A DNA stretch of 64,000 nt, from positions 327,600 to 391,599 of the forward strand of contig CAUYUJ010014564.1 of the NCBI GenBank assembly GCA_963575745.1, written 5' to 3'. The position numbers and the translations under genes are program-made. Within the stretch, counting starts at the first letter, position 1; every line of letters starts with the position of its first letter. The stretch is from Prorocentrum cordatum. Taxonomy: Eukaryota > Sar > Dinophyceae > Prorocentrales > Prorocentraceae. Of the stretch, positions 45,700 to 56,724 are shown one piece after another. Under the pieces are notes generated by a model that was not told the DNA's origin, searched no databases, and saw nothing but the letters and a program-made list of their open reading frames with translations.

Positions 45700-47003
45700 A
45701 AAAAAATAAAGTAGCTCTAAAGTAACCCTGGCGGGCACCCGCAATTTGCAAGGAAAAAAGGTCACCAGGGCATACAAATGTAGCTTGGCCTCCGTCAAGA
45801 CCTCCCGCAATAACTGCGCGCGCCATGTTCGGTCGCGTTGACTTTAGCTCGGCCGAGAATTCGAGCTTCCCCCCCCGCTGTGCGCGCGCGACCCTTGTCG
45901 CGCCCGCGTGTTTCCAAGGCCCGATGGCGTTGTGAACTCCCGCGGGAGGCGCGGCAGGCCCGTTCTGTCGGGCATCGTCGCGCGGCGATCGGCGCGGGTG
46001 CAATTGTTGCACCCGCGCGCGATCCACCCGCGCCCGTCCGCGGGCGCGCGCGGCGCCGCCGCCGCGGCCCGCGGCGTAGCCCGCCGCGCGTCGCACCCGC
46101 AACGAATGCGAAAGCAAGTTCGTGACGAGGTCGCCAACTCAAGCCCGCGACAACGCGGCGCTGCTCAGGTCAAACTTTCCGTTGCAGACAGTGAAGCTGC
46201 AAATGGGGTGGGAGTGCGGTAGGCGCCGAGGCGAGAGCGCGCCTCGGGCCCCTCGGAAACTTTCCGAGCGGGGTGCGCATGAATGCAATGAGAAAACAAG
46301 CCGTCGCTATTGAAACTTTCACATGCGCGGGCGGGGCTAGTCGGCGGTGCCACAAAATTGCGGGGCGAAAGGGATCGCGCGCGGGCAACCGTCGGCGGAG
46401 CAAAGATGTGGCTGGCGTTGAGGCGAGAGCGCCCATGACCTATTATACAACAGAAACAAACACGTGGAACGAACACATGTAAGACAGCGAGATGTAGCGG
46501 GGTGTGCGGCTTTCCGCGCGCGCATGATAAGAGTGCAGGTAGCCATCGTAGCGCGTGTGCAATGTATTCCGTTGTCGCGCGCGAAGTGCAGTGTGGTCGC
46601 ACGCGTGTTTCGGCCCAGCACGGGAGGGCGGTGCGCGCATGTGCACGCATGTGCACGTCTGTAGTTCGCACCACATATCACGCGGCACGCGGGGGCCGCA
46701 TTGCGCGCAGCATGTCATTGCCATTGCACGTTGATTTGCATTGCCGTCGGGGCCCATTCAGCATTGTTCAGCAACATGTTCCCAAGCGTGCCCTCCCAGC
46801 AAGTGCCTCCGCATAGCGGTCCATTCGCGCGTCGGAGTGGAACGTGCGCGTTGGTTCGAAGATGCGCCCGTGATCCGGGCATTTGAACGCATCATGGGCC
46901 CTCGGGCCCTTATCGGAGCATCGCGCCATCATCTCGTTGGCCAGCCATATTTGTTTATATTTTTGTTTTGCATTCGGTTCTGATACTGTAATGCGTCTAT
47001 ATT
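45700..47003. other. upstream region of the 47-kb gene, no gene recognised
   Basis: 45,850-46,110 is GC-rich with CGCGCG words. 46,500-46,900 is lower GC with repeated GCATGTGCACG and CGCGCG dinucleotide-rich words. It may hold the promoter of the following gene; no motif can be named. Confidence 0.3.
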
Positions 47004-49679
47004 ATGGAGGAGGGTTGGGCGGCCCTGGCAGCGGGAGCCGATGATGTTGACACTGTGGATTATATCGGCGGCGGCGCGCCTGCAGCAGAGGATTGGGACT
47101 CCTTGGCGGCCGCGCCGTCGCCAGAGCTGCCAGACGATTGGGCGGCCCTAGCGGCAGGCGTAGACGAGCCTCCCGCCCCCGAGATCGGCAACCCGATCGG
47201 CGCAGAGAGCGTCGTGCCGTTGGCGGTGCAGCCGCCGAGGCGGAAGAGAGGTCGCCCTCGCAAGGCGCCCGCGGTGAATGCTACAGTTGTGAGGCGGCCG
47301 ATGCTTCCAGTTCAAAAATCTCTACTGTGCGAGTTCAAGTATGCTGCAGCGATGCCGCTCAAGAGGGCGTTGCAAGTGACGTATGTTCCAGAATTGTCTC
47401 GTGCAACTGTTGTCCCGAGAGTTATGCAAGGGTTTACCGTGTCATCGCAGTTTTTTACCCAATTGGCTTCTTCGTTGCACGCTGCAGCCTGTTGTTCACA
47501 GCGCGACTCGGACGTGGACAAGTATGTCGGGCATGTTTTCCAGGCCGACGGCCATGACAGAGTTATGAGCGACACGGCGTTGAGTGAACATCTCGGGGGG
47601 ATATGTATGGTAAAACTTCGCAAGAGCAGGATTTGGACCGCAGCGGCCCTCCTTGCGCATGACCGCATGGAACGAATGGAGTTCGAATTGGCAATCGTAA
47701 AACACATTCCTGGACAGCATCTGTTGCAATATTTCGAGGACGTGCAATACGATGAGACCCCGATGGAAGCGACAATTGATACGTCATATCGTCACGTCTT
47801 GGACCCAATCCAGGACGATATTCCAGCAGCTCTCTTGGACAAAATACATGACGGCCACCTCGTAGAATTGAAAGGCAAAGTTTCATATGGGACGTTCACG
47901 GTACCTCAATCAAAAGTTGTAAACAAGCTGTTACAGACCAGATGCAGGCTAGCATGGACGTTTCAAATACCGAACGGGCGCATCATCAGCATCATGTCGC
48001 ATGTTCTGTGCCCGTTGCATTTGTTGGAGCGCAATACAGGTGAAGTGATATGCAGAGCGCAGATAGAGGCGTCGGGCAGCAGCCGCGTGTCAGGTAAGTT
48101 TGCGATGGCTGTTCGAGGCGCGACCCTCGACCGAGCAAAGAGCAATCCGAAGGCAGAGCTCGGGTTCCTGAAGTCGAGACCTGGGTGGCACCAGTTCTCT
48201 TCTTGGTGCAGGCTCCATCTCTTCGCTACTATTGGTGGGTGGACCTTCAACTTCTTCCCAGAGCTGAAGGCTAATATTTCAGGTATGATACACTGTGCGA
48301 AATCAATTGAAGTTGGAAGCGCCAATGAGATGTTTGGCAAGTGTCTTCGGGATGAGATCAGGAGCAGCATCAGAATCGTTGAGGGCGTCTTGGATAACGA
48401 GGCGCTCATCTTCAATCGGCATGCCATGTGGTTATTTTGTTCGCGAGGGACTGGGATTTTGGAGAAGAGGTTGCTGTTGTCTGTGATGCCGAATGGGGAT
48501 TGGCGGAAGCGCGACTGCGTCGAATACTACATTGACCCTGCCTCAGCATCGATACGGGACCCCGAGATGATAGCAGATATGTTGACGGCAGGTGTGTCGG
48601 CTGCATTGTTTTCAAAGAAGCTTTCGAAGTATGACCGCATGCGGTGGACTGGGCCAGATATCAGCACGGACGAGCAAGGTATATTTGAAGCGTGTCATGG
48701 TTTGTTGTCTCGAACGTATGTGCGGTATGCTCGGGAGTGCGGTGATAAGATTCCTTCGGTTTTCGACGATCGCCGCGGGCTCTTCAGATCGCTTGTTGAT
48801 GGCGGTGCTCCTGGCGTATTGGCTGCTATTGCGGATAAGCTTCAGTTCCGAGACTATTCTGATGCCAAAAAGCCAAAGGGCGACGACGACGTGGACGACG
48901 ACGAGGGCGGTGACCAGCAGCATGCACAAATCAACGCCAAGGAACGCAAGCTTGCTTTTGAATTTACACAGACTGACCCGCTGGACATGTTGGTACTGCA
49001 ACGTCAGGCCATGGAGATCGCTCGGGTCATGCTGGAACTTCAGTTTAAGGTTTCAGGTGACAGTTTCGAGCAACAACAACGCCAGAAGTTGGTGAATCAG
49101 AAGCTAAATCGTGAAGAACTTCGCCGCCAATACCGCCTGGCTGTTGCAGCAACTGGGGGGTTCGAACAATTGGCATACCAGAAAATCAAAATGATGTACG
49201 AGATACCTGAGATGTGGGCATTGATTTCAGATCGAAGGAATACAGTGAAGTTCAGATGTTTGATTTTTCGGACACTGTCGCGGCTGGGGTGTGCAATTGA
49301 ATACTACGTCGGCCAGCCGTCCAGAGGATGGCCTTTCAAGTTGTATACGCTTCTGAACGACCCTGGGCTGGCCGCAAGCATTAGGCACGACCCGCCATGC
49401 ACGATGGATCCAGCTTCGAAAAATTTCCTCGAACATCATCCGACATTGGAGGGGCCGATTGTGTTGGCGAAGTTGGAGATCCGCGCGATGTTGCACGGGA
49501 TAGATATCGGGCCCACGGAGAGCAGACACGCTCACCTTCGCAGGCTGCTCACAGCAAAGTCGGTTCAAGTGAAAAGGATGTCAATGATTTCAGTTGGTTG
49601 CGAATGGGTTTTGCACCAGCATAGAGTTCGGAGCAAGACGATTGGGCTCATGAAAAAAACGGCATGCGATCACCGCTGA
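47004..49679 (+). CDS. exon 1 of a large dinoflagellate-type nuclear protein, AT-hook, unknown function
   Basis: 891 codons from ATG 47,004. The N-terminus has three WxxLAAG-like repeats (GWAALAAGADD, DWDSLAAAPS, DWAALAAGVDE), then an AT-hook-like RRKRGRPRKAP at residues 79-89. A long globular part follows with SGMIHCAKSIEVGSANEMF, LLLSVMPNGDWRKRDCVEYY, DMRWTGPDI-type RWTGPDISTDEQGIFEACHG, an acidic patch near residue 626 and a C-terminal ESRHAHLRRLLTAKSVQ. I recall this pattern from a family present in many copies in dinoflagellate genomes; its biochemistry is unknown to me and no transposase triad was identified. Third codon positions are less GC-rich than in the YR elements. The stop at 49,677 may be spliced out: a phase-0 GT at 49,626 fits exon 2. 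Likely continues into 50,214-51,281. Confidence 0.75.
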   Translation: MEEGWAALAAGADDVDTVDYIGGGAPAAEDWDSLAAAPSPELPDDWAALAAGVDEPPAPEIGNPIGAESVVPLAVQPPRRKRGRPRKAPAVNATVVRRPMLPVQKSLLCEFKYAAAMPLKRALQVTYVPELSRATVVPRVMQGFTVSSQFFTQLASSLHAAACCSQRDSDVDKYVGHVFQADGHDRVMSDTALSEHLGGICMVKLRKSRIWTAAALLAHDRMERMEFELAIVKHIPGQHLLQYFEDVQYDETPMEATIDTSYRHVLDPIQDDIPAALLDKIHDGHLVELKGKVSYGTFTVPQSKVVNKLLQTRCRLAWTFQIPNGRIISIMSHVLCPLHLLERNTGEVICRAQIEASGSSRVSGKFAMAVRGATLDRAKSNPKAELGFLKSRPGWHQFSSWCRLHLFATIGGWTFNFFPELKANISGMIHCAKSIEVGSANEMFGKCLRDEIRSSIRIVEGVLDNEALIFNRHAMWLFCSRGTGILEKRLLLSVMPNGDWRKRDCVEYYIDPASASIRDPEMIADMLTAGVSAALFSKKLSKYDRMRWTGPDISTDEQGIFEACHGLLSRTYVRYARECGDKIPSVFDDRRGLFRSLVDGGAPGVLAAIADKLQFRDYSDAKKPKGDDDVDDDEGGDQQHAQINAKERKLAFEFTQTDPLDMLVLQRQAMEIARVMLELQFKVSGDSFEQQQRQKLVNQKLNREELRRQYRLAVAATGGFEQLAYQKIKMMYEIPEMWALISDRRNTVKFRCLIFRTLSRLGCAIEYYVGQPSRGWPFKLYTLLNDPGLAASIRHDPPCTMDPASKNFLEHHPTLEGPIVLAKLEIRAMLHGIDIGPTESRHAHLRRLLTAKSVQVKRMSMISVGCEWVLHQHRVRSKTIGLMKKTACDHR

Positions 49680-49789
49680 CGCCCCCTCCACCCAGAGGCG
49701 CATCAAGAAGAAACCTGCTGCCGAGGACAGCCGACTTGAAAAGGTGGGCGAGGAAGGGGGGTGGGGGCATGGAATGTGAGATCGGCTGT

Positions 49790-50145
49790 GAGATCGATAG
49801 TGGGATCGGTTGTGAGATCGGTAGCCAGATTGATTGTGAGATCGGTCGGATGAGATCGACAATGAGATCGATAGTGAGATCGATAGTGAGATCGATCGAG
49901 TGCGACGTCGGCCCCTCCCCCCTCACCTCCTTATCATCCGAAGGGTGGTCGTATATATGGGGTTAGAGTTAGACTTGGAATTACGATTAGTGCGAGAGCT
50001 CGAGGAGGGGGGGACGACGACGACGACTACGACCACGACGACGACAACGACGACGACGCCGACGACGACGACGACGACGACGACGATGATACGACGACGG
50101 CGACGACGACCACCACGACGACGACGACGTCAACGACGACGAGTT
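49790..50145. repeat. GAGATCG and GAC repeats in a probable intron
   Basis: 49,780-49,893 repeats TGTGAGATCGGT / AGTGAGATCGAT units of 10-12 bases. 50,008-50,140 is (GAC)n and (GACGAC)n. Flanking exons suggest this is intronic. Confidence 0.8.
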
Positions 50146-50213
50146 AGGACTATTATAGTTAGAGTAAGGGGTGGTCTCAACCATTTGTTTCTTTGTATTG
50201 CGTTCCTTCCCAG

Positions 50214-51329
50214 GGTAAATCAAGACCTCGGGCTGGTGGTGGCGGCGCCTGGAGGGCGTACGTTCAGGAGGAGTGTGAAGGTAAGAAGGGCAGCGGTGAC
50301 TTGGCTGCCATTGCACGCACGTTTCGGTTGCTGGGCCCAACAGAGAGACAGCGCCTCAATGAGAGGGGCACGCGAGCAACGGCTGCCCGTCGACGAGCTC
50401 GCAAGGCAGGGCTCAATGTCAGATGTGCTGCATTTGGTTTGAAATCTTCGGCTGTTCGTCGTCGCCTGGCCGCTGCGAGCAGGAAGGCTGTGTGCGAGTC
50501 CTTGGTTAAGGCCCACCTTTCCTTCAACGACAAACTCTCTGAGATCATGGCGCCTGGCGGCAATCTGAACGCCTCTTTACAGGATAAGGTTGCACTTTGC
50601 AGATCGATCACACGTTTTGAAAGTGCAAGGAAACGATCAGAAGAGCGAGCCGATAATGAGAGATTATGTGAATGGGAGAAGTTGCATGGAGTGGCTAGCA
50701 TTGAGGAGTTAAGGAGCGCAGTTCCCGATCTGCCCGTGCACCGTCTCGTTCCTGTTCCTTCAGTTCACGGCAGTTGCTTTGAGTTCGTGCCAGAGAGCCA
50801 CACAGCAGCGAACGCAGTAAGTTGGGCGGCCACTCAGAGGGGCTCGAACATCACCACGGCGTTTGTCAAGTATATGCAGGTCGTCAGTTCGCTCAAGCGT
50901 CATTCAGAGTGTCCGCCCATCGACACATCTTATGGCTCGGAGCCCAGGACGCACTTGACACCGTCTATTTGCCAACTTGCTGGGAGATGTATTTGCACAG
51001 GTGATGGTCTTCGCCTGAAAGCTATGGTGTCGGCGCTGAAGAACAAAGTTTTCCAGGTTGTGTTCAAGGGTGATCGGCTCCTAGCTCTTCGTCGCGGCTT
51101 CGTGATCGTACGCCTCCAAGGTACCGAACCGCTGCCTCCCAGGGATCCCGACCTTGAGGTTGACGAGTTCCTCCACGTGGGCTTCAAGCTTATTACGCCT
51201 AACAAACTTTCTTACCAGAAGGTAGAACACGTTCGAGAAGGGCTTCCAGACGATCATATTTTCAGTCCTGATATGTTATACGTGAAGGCTCGCGCACCCT
51301 CCAACACTTATGTTCGGGAATGTTTTTAG
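50214..51329 (+). CDS. exon 2 with HMG-box-like domain
   Basis: The frame has no ATG at its beginning. It follows a polypyrimidine-AG acceptor (TCCTTCCCAG|GGT at 50,214), so it is read as an internal exon in phase 0. The first ~60 residues (GGAWRAYVQEECEGKKGSGD, then ARTFRLLGPTERQRL, then RGTRATAARRRA) have the aromatic, leucine and alanine spacing of an HMG-box-like DNA-binding domain. The following ~290 residues are an unknown domain (LIEELRS-type helices, then DLEVDEFLHVGFKLITPNKL). The frame stops at 51,329, but a phase-0 donor TAC|GTGAAG at 51,281 matches an acceptor at 51,948, giving an intron of 667 bases. Same strand and composition as the 47-kb exon. Confidence 0.65.
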   Translation, partial: GKSRPRAGGGGAWRAYVQEECEGKKGSGDLAAIARTFRLLGPTERQRLNERGTRATAARRRARKAGLNVRCAAFGLKSSAVRRRLAAASRKAVCESLVKAHLSFNDKLSEIMAPGGNLNASLQDKVALCRSITRFESARKRSEERADNERLCEWEKLHGVASIEELRSAVPDLPVHRLVPVPSVHGSCFEFVPESHTAANAVSWAATQRGSNITTAFVKYMQVVSSLKRHSECPPIDTSYGSEPRTHLTPSICQLAGRCICTGDGLRLKAMVSALKNKVFQVVFKGDRLLALRRGFVIVRLQGTEPLPPRDPDLEVDEFLHVGFKLITPNKLSYQKVEHVREGLPDDHIFSPDMLYVKARAPSNTYVRECF

Positions 51330-51948
51330 GGGAGGGTGCATGAGAGCCCGCGTAGTCGAGGGCCTAGGGGATTGGGCAGGTGGAGGGCCCAAGAGGAAAT
51401 GACGGAGACGGGCGGGGTAGACAGGGTATGGAAGGAAGGGGGTGGACGGGGTTGGGAAGTAGCAGAGGGCCTCTAGGCGAGTGCGCGGGTCGTCGAAGGA
51501 ATCGATTTTAATTTGGGGCCTTTCGCGGGCCGCCTCGTCACGAAATAGTTTAAATCGCTTCGGAGGGTAGGTGATGCTCACCGAGATCAGTTTCTGACCG
51601 TAGCGGGGCCCTCGCGGGTAGCCTCTGCTGTGCCCTCTGGCCGGAACGATTTGGGCAATGTCTTGTTTGTTTGTTTTTGGGGCCCCGTCGTGCGAATGCA
51701 GCCTGTTGCGTCAGAAATTTAGGTTTATTGGTGAACCTTCTCTCCATTGGAGCCCCTCTTGGAACCGTGCTGGGATGCCAGGGCTGGGGGCCATCTTGAG
51801 ATCTTGAGGCGGATCCGAAGGTCTTTGGGTCTTTGGGGGTAGCGTGTCATATCGTTTAGCTTGCCTTGGGACAGGCTGGCAATCGCGGTGACATAATGGG
51901 CCGTAGGCACGGCAACCAACAGTTTAAATTGTTGCCAAGCCTGCTCAG

Positions 51949-52937
51949 GCGACCTCGGAGTTCCAGACGGAGTATGATGCATTGGAGTTTCTTCTTTCGC
52001 GTTCAAAATGGCGTTGCATCTTCTATGAGTTGGACGACAGCTGTCGGCCCACAACCTCTGTGCTGCCACACATAGTGCCAGCGATCGCTCAGAAGTACGG
52101 CGACTCTGTTGATCATATGTTTGGCCACCGCCGCCGAGGAAAAAAGCTGGGAAGGCATGTGGCCCAGCTCCAGGTGCAGACGCAGAAGAAGCTATACACG
52201 CTGCCATTGCCGATGCAGCTGCTGAGGGGGAGGACCCTGAGGCGCCTGAAGATCATCCTGGTGCCGATGTTCACGGCGAGGGTGGTGGCGATGATATCGA
52301 TAAAGTCATGGTTGATTTATTGGGCGAGTTCATCGGCCCGCTGGAGGAGCCTCCAGAGCCCGATCCTCCTGGTCCTGCAGGTCCTCACGGCGGCGATCCT
52401 GGTCCAGGTCCTCATTTTGCCCCAGAGCCAGAGCCTGCTGGTGCAGCGCCAGATGCACCGCCGCCACCACCGCCAGATGTGCCACCAGCTGCACCAGCGG
52501 CTGCTCCTGGGCACGCAGGCGGTGGGGTTCCAGCAGACGGCTTCGTCAGAGTTCCCAATGGTACCATCTCATTTTATTCGGTTGGTAGGAAACGGTTCGC
52601 GGCAAGTTGTTCGAAACATCCTGAGTGTAATGCTGAGCGCAGTAGGAACGTCGATAAAGCAGTTGTCCCAGGTGGTCCGATGATTTACGGAGGGAGGCCG
52701 ATTGGCTTCCTCGCTGCATGGCTGGCCGCAGGGCTGCGGGATGATATCAGGACCAAGGCTGACCACAAGGCCCTGTTGAGGGACGGGGCCCCCGAGCTGG
52801 CATCGCAAGACTTGCGAATGCACCGCCGCAATGCTCTTTCGTTATTGCCTGGCGGCGAGCTGATCCAAAGTTTTGAACGTCAGCGTTGCGACGGCGAGCC
52901 TGTGGAACCTGAGACTCTCAGGGGTCTTTTGGGATAA
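51949..52937 (+). CDS. exon 3, C-terminal part, with a homopolymer frameshift
   Basis: After the acceptor CTGCTCAG|GCG, phase 0, the frame reads ATSEFQTEYDALEFLLSRSK, then WRCIFYELDDSCRPTTSVLP and VDHMFGHRRRGKK. At the A6 run (52,140-52,145) the protein signal moves to another frame, continuing as AGKACGPAPGADAEEAIHAA, then an Asp/Glu/Gly segment, a Pro/Ala-rich linker (GPGPHFAPEPEPAGAAP) and a final domain (GTISFYSVGRKRFAASCSKH, GGRPIGFLAAWLAAGLRDD, DLRMHRRNALSLLPGGELIQ) ending at TAA 52,937. One extra A would restore a single frame, so this is either an assembly error or a young inactivating change. Function unknown. It probably ends the gene that starts at 47,004. Confidence 0.6.
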
Positions 52938-53215
52938 TGTATGAGGCCCTGATGCTGAGCATTCTTGTTGGGCCTCACGCCACTTTATTTTAAGTTGACA
53001 CATGCAGCGTGCAAGTGAACTTGACGCGCGCATCTTGCAATTGGAAATGTTGTGATAACGAGGTGAATGCACGAGGTACCCAGACCCAATCAATGCCAGA
53101 TCTGTTGTCGGGCCCAGGGTGGACGAGGAAGAGCGTGCAGCGTGTGGCAAACTCTCGGGCCGACTTGGGTTCACCACTATGCTGTGGCCTGTTGCAGAAG
53201 TACGCCCAGGGGCGG

Positions 53216-53750
53216 TCATCTGGGAGCCCTCAAGGGCATATTGGGCGTCTTGGGCGTCTTGGAATCGTCAAGGGCATATTTGGCGTCTTCGGCGTCTTGG
53301 GGCAATATTGTGCGGCCATGGGCCATGGGCGTCTTGGGGCCATCTTGCAATAACATCTTGGGCGTCCGCAGCACGGCCGCTGCAGTGCCGACGATCCGTG
53401 TGAGGGGTGGGTCGTGATGGGCGCTGGTTGGGCGTCTTGGGCGTCTTGGGATCAGAGAACAGCAACACAGCATGTCCCGCTGCTGCGTCGGGTATTCCTT
53501 ACCGCTGCTGCGTCGGGAATTGTCGGCTTGCTTGGGAACGTTTCCCAGTGCGTGTCGTTGCCAGATATACAATTGCGCTGCGCGCGTGCACTGCCTGGAC
53601 CAACCACTGTGGGTATAATTATATTACAGCATCGGCGATGGCGGTGCTGGTCAAAGAATCCCTCCGATAGAAACTGAACCTGAAGTGTGTCGGACCTGGA
53701 GCGGCCATGGGCCATGAGCGTCTTGGCGTGGGAGGGGGAGCATTGCGGTC
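53216..53750. repeat. dispersed 540-bp repeat, copy 1
   Basis: Holds GGGCGTCTTGGGCGTCTTGG units, then GCTGCAGTGCCGACGATCCG, TGCGTCGGGTATTCCTTACC, GGAACGTTTCCCAG, GCATCGGCGATG and CCATGGGCCATGAGCGTCTT. The same phrases in the same order occur at 55,030-55,555. Confidence 0.8.
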
Positions 53751-55029
53751 GGTGCCCCCGCATGGCCTCACGGGGCCTGCGGTGGCTTGAACTATGTCCT
53801 AGGGTATTCCCCGTCGGCGGGCCTAGGGCCTAAGGGCTCAACAACCGCCACAGTCGGCGGCCGTGTCAAATCATAAGTAAACTTATCCTCGCCCGCTTAC
53901 TTGTTCGCCTCCTCTTCCTCCTCCTCATCATCATCACATCATCATCATCATCATCATCGTCCGCCCCCTCCCACCACCTATAGTAATAGTCGTAGCAGCG
54001 GTAGTAGTGGTAGCATTAGCAGGGGTAGTGGTTCGAGGGGTTATGGATGAGGCGGGGGAGGAACGTATCAATGCCAAATGGCCCGTTTGGCCAAATGGCG
54101 CCGCCGCACCCCCCGTGACCCCGCCCGCCGAGCCGACAGGCTGCCGTGGAGCGGCAGCGGCGGCGCGGGGCCACCCCCCTCCCCCAGCCGAAGGCTACGG
54201 CCCCCGAGCTTTTTTTCGGGCCCCCTGGCTGGTCGCGCTGGGGGGGGCGAGGGGGCAACGGGGGGCTGTTGCCTGAGTGTAGGGTTGCTACGCATGCCCA
54301 GGGGCCCTCCGTCTGAGGGCAGCGGTTCGGGGGAGGCGGAGGATGGAGGTTATTTCCCCACCGTTTTCGGCCCCAACCCTTGTAGTAGTAGTAGTAGCAG
54401 CCGTAGCCGTAGTATTAGTAGTAGCAATGGCAGTAAGTTTCCAGCGGGGCCGTTCAGAGGTTTCTTGGTGCCTCCAGATTCGTGCATATATCTTAAAAAT
54501 TCCCCAGATGTCTCAATATGTGCATGGGTGAGATCTCGGGATGCCCCAGGCCCCAGGATGTACCGACATATGCGGGCATTTGCATTGCAGGCTCCGCGGT
54601 AGCATACATGAGTTTTCGTGATGCTTCCAGTGTTTGTGATGTTTCCAGATGACTCCCAGTGTCCGTCGGGGTGTCCTTTTATGTTTCTGGTTGTATCTAG
54701 ATGCATTCAGGAGTCTCTGTAGGTATCCACGTCTCTCTAGATGTATCTGGGTGTCACAACGTGTCTTTGCGTGTCTGAAGGTCTCTCTGCATGTCCCTAA
54801 ACTTGCCTGAATGTATATGCGTGTTTTAGACGGGTTTTGGTGTATCTAGATGTCTCTGTGTCTGCAGAAGTGTCTGTAGATGTCTCAGACGCACACACAT
54901 GATCCCGATAATTCACAAGGGCCCGAAGATGGGCCTGGACACGGCGGCATAGGACCCGTTATGGGGTTCTGCAGGAAACTGCCCCAGAGGACCCATTATG
55001 GGTTCAACAGAACACTGAGGTAGGGGAGA
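53751..55029. other. short microsatellites, no gene recognised
   Basis: 53,925-53,962 is (ATC)n. 53,985-54,015 and 54,380-54,425 are (GTA)n. 54,600-54,900 repeats degenerate GTGTCTCTAGATGTATCTGG phrases of 10-14 bases. No gene was identified. Confidence 0.5.
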
Positions 55030-55555
55030 AATGTGACGTCTTGGAGCCGTCAAGGGCATCTTGGGCGTCTTCGGCGTCGTGGGTGTCTTGGGACAATCGT
55101 GTGCCAACCATGGGCCATGGGAGTCTTGGGGCCACCTTGGAACCCTCAATGGCATCTAGGCGTCCGCCGCACGGCCGCTGCAGTGCCGACGATCCGTGTG
55201 AGGGGTGGGTCGTGATGGGCGCTGGTTGGGCGTCTTGGAAGTCTTGGGATCAGCAAACAACAGCACCACATGTCCCGCTGCTGCGTCGGGTATTCCTTAC
55301 CGCTGCTGCGTCGGGAATTGTTCGCTTGGGAACGTTTCCCAGTACGTGTCATTGCCAGATCCTGCTGCCAGATATACAAGTGCGCTTCGCGCGTGCACTG
55401 CCTGGACCAAACACTGTGGGTATAACTCTATTCCAGCATCGGCGATGATGGTGCTGGTCAATTAATCTCCCCGATAGAAACTGACTCTGGATGGTGTCGG
55501 GCCTGGAACGACCATGGGCCATGGGCGTCTTGGCGTGGGAGGGGGGGGATTGGCG
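55030..55555. repeat. dispersed 540-bp repeat, copy 2
   Basis: Second copy of the 53,216 repeat, same orientation, offset about 1,800 bases, with small insertions and substitutions. Confidence 0.8.
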
Positions 55556-55649
55556 GCTTGGCGACCATGGTTGCCCGCGGCATTGGAAGGGGGGCTGGTT
55601 TGGCGTGCGGGGCGAGGCCCCATTCTTAGTCCTCCCTCATGGTCGAACG

Positions 55650-56330
55650 TCTGAGGATGATGAGGGTGAGGATGAAGATGATGGGGATGATGAGGATGAT
55701 TATGATGATGGTGATGAGGATGACGAGGATGATGAGGACGATGAGGATGATGATGATGATGATGAGGATGATGATGATGATGATGGGGATGATGAGGATG
55801 ACGAGGGTGATGAGGATGAGGCCCTCCCTTCTCCTCCTCCCCCCTCATTCTCCTCCTCCTCCTCCTCTCCTCCTCCTCCTCCTCCTCCTCCATCATCATT
55901 CTCCTCCTCACTCCTCCTCATCCTCCTCCCCCCCTCCTCCTCCTCCTCCTTCTCCTCCCCCTCCTTCTCCTCCCCCTCCCCCGCCTCATCCCCCTCACCA
56001 TGGTCACACGTCTGAGGATGATGAGGCTGAGGATGAGGATGATGGGGGTGATAAGGATGATGGTGATGAGGATGATGAGGATGAAAGGTGATGGTGATCA
56101 GGATGAGGATGATGAGGATGATGAGGATGATGATGATGATGAGGTTGATGATGCCCTCCCTGCTCATCCTCTTCCGCCTCCGCCTCCCTCCTCCTCCTCC
56201 TCCCTCCTCATCCTCCCTCCTCCTCCTCCCCCTCCTCCTCCTCCTCCTCCTCCTCCTCCTCCTCCTCCTCCTCCTCCTCCTCCTCCTCCTCCTCCTCCTC
56301 CTCCTCCTCCTCCTCCTTCCTCCTCCCGCG
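55650..56330. repeat. alternating GATGAG and CTCCTC tracts
   Basis: GATGAGGATGA to about 55,827, CTCCTC/CCC to 55,985, GATGAGGATGA to 56,150, then CTCCTCCTC to 56,325. The GATGAG parts share the phrase GGTCRAACGTCTGAGGATGA / GGTCACACGTCTGAGGATGA, so the block itself is a duplication. Confidence 0.9.
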
Positions 56331-56334
56331 AGCC

Positions 56335-56640
56335 CCTTGGGGTTGCCTGCAGGGGCCTCTTGGGGATGGGGCCATCTAGAAGTTAGAGTCTCTTGGGAAG
56401 CCTCTTGAGGAGCCTCTTGAGAGCCTCGTGACCGCCTCTTGGGATGCTTCTTGATCGTACCTCGGTGGCATCCTGGAGGACCCTCTCAAGAGGCCTCAAG
56501 TGGCCTCTCAAGGAGCTCCTGGAGGCCTCCTGGAGGACCCTCTCAAGGGGACATCGGGGGGCTCTTGTGAGCCTACTGGAGGGCTTCTTCGGTGGGCTCC
56601 TGAGGGCCCCCTGTGGCTTCCTGGAATAGCCCCTCGGCAG
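56335..56640 (+). repeat. CTCTTGGGG-type minisatellite, locus 8
   Basis: GGGCCTCTTGGGG, GAGGCCTCCTGGAGG and GACCCTCTCAAG units repeat irregularly. Confidence 0.6.
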
Positions 56641-56724
56641 GGGGCCCCAGATGCTCTCAAGGAGATCCTCGAGCATCCTGGGGGCGGCTGTCGGGGGCGG
56701 GGTGGGTGGGGGGGGGGGGAGTCG

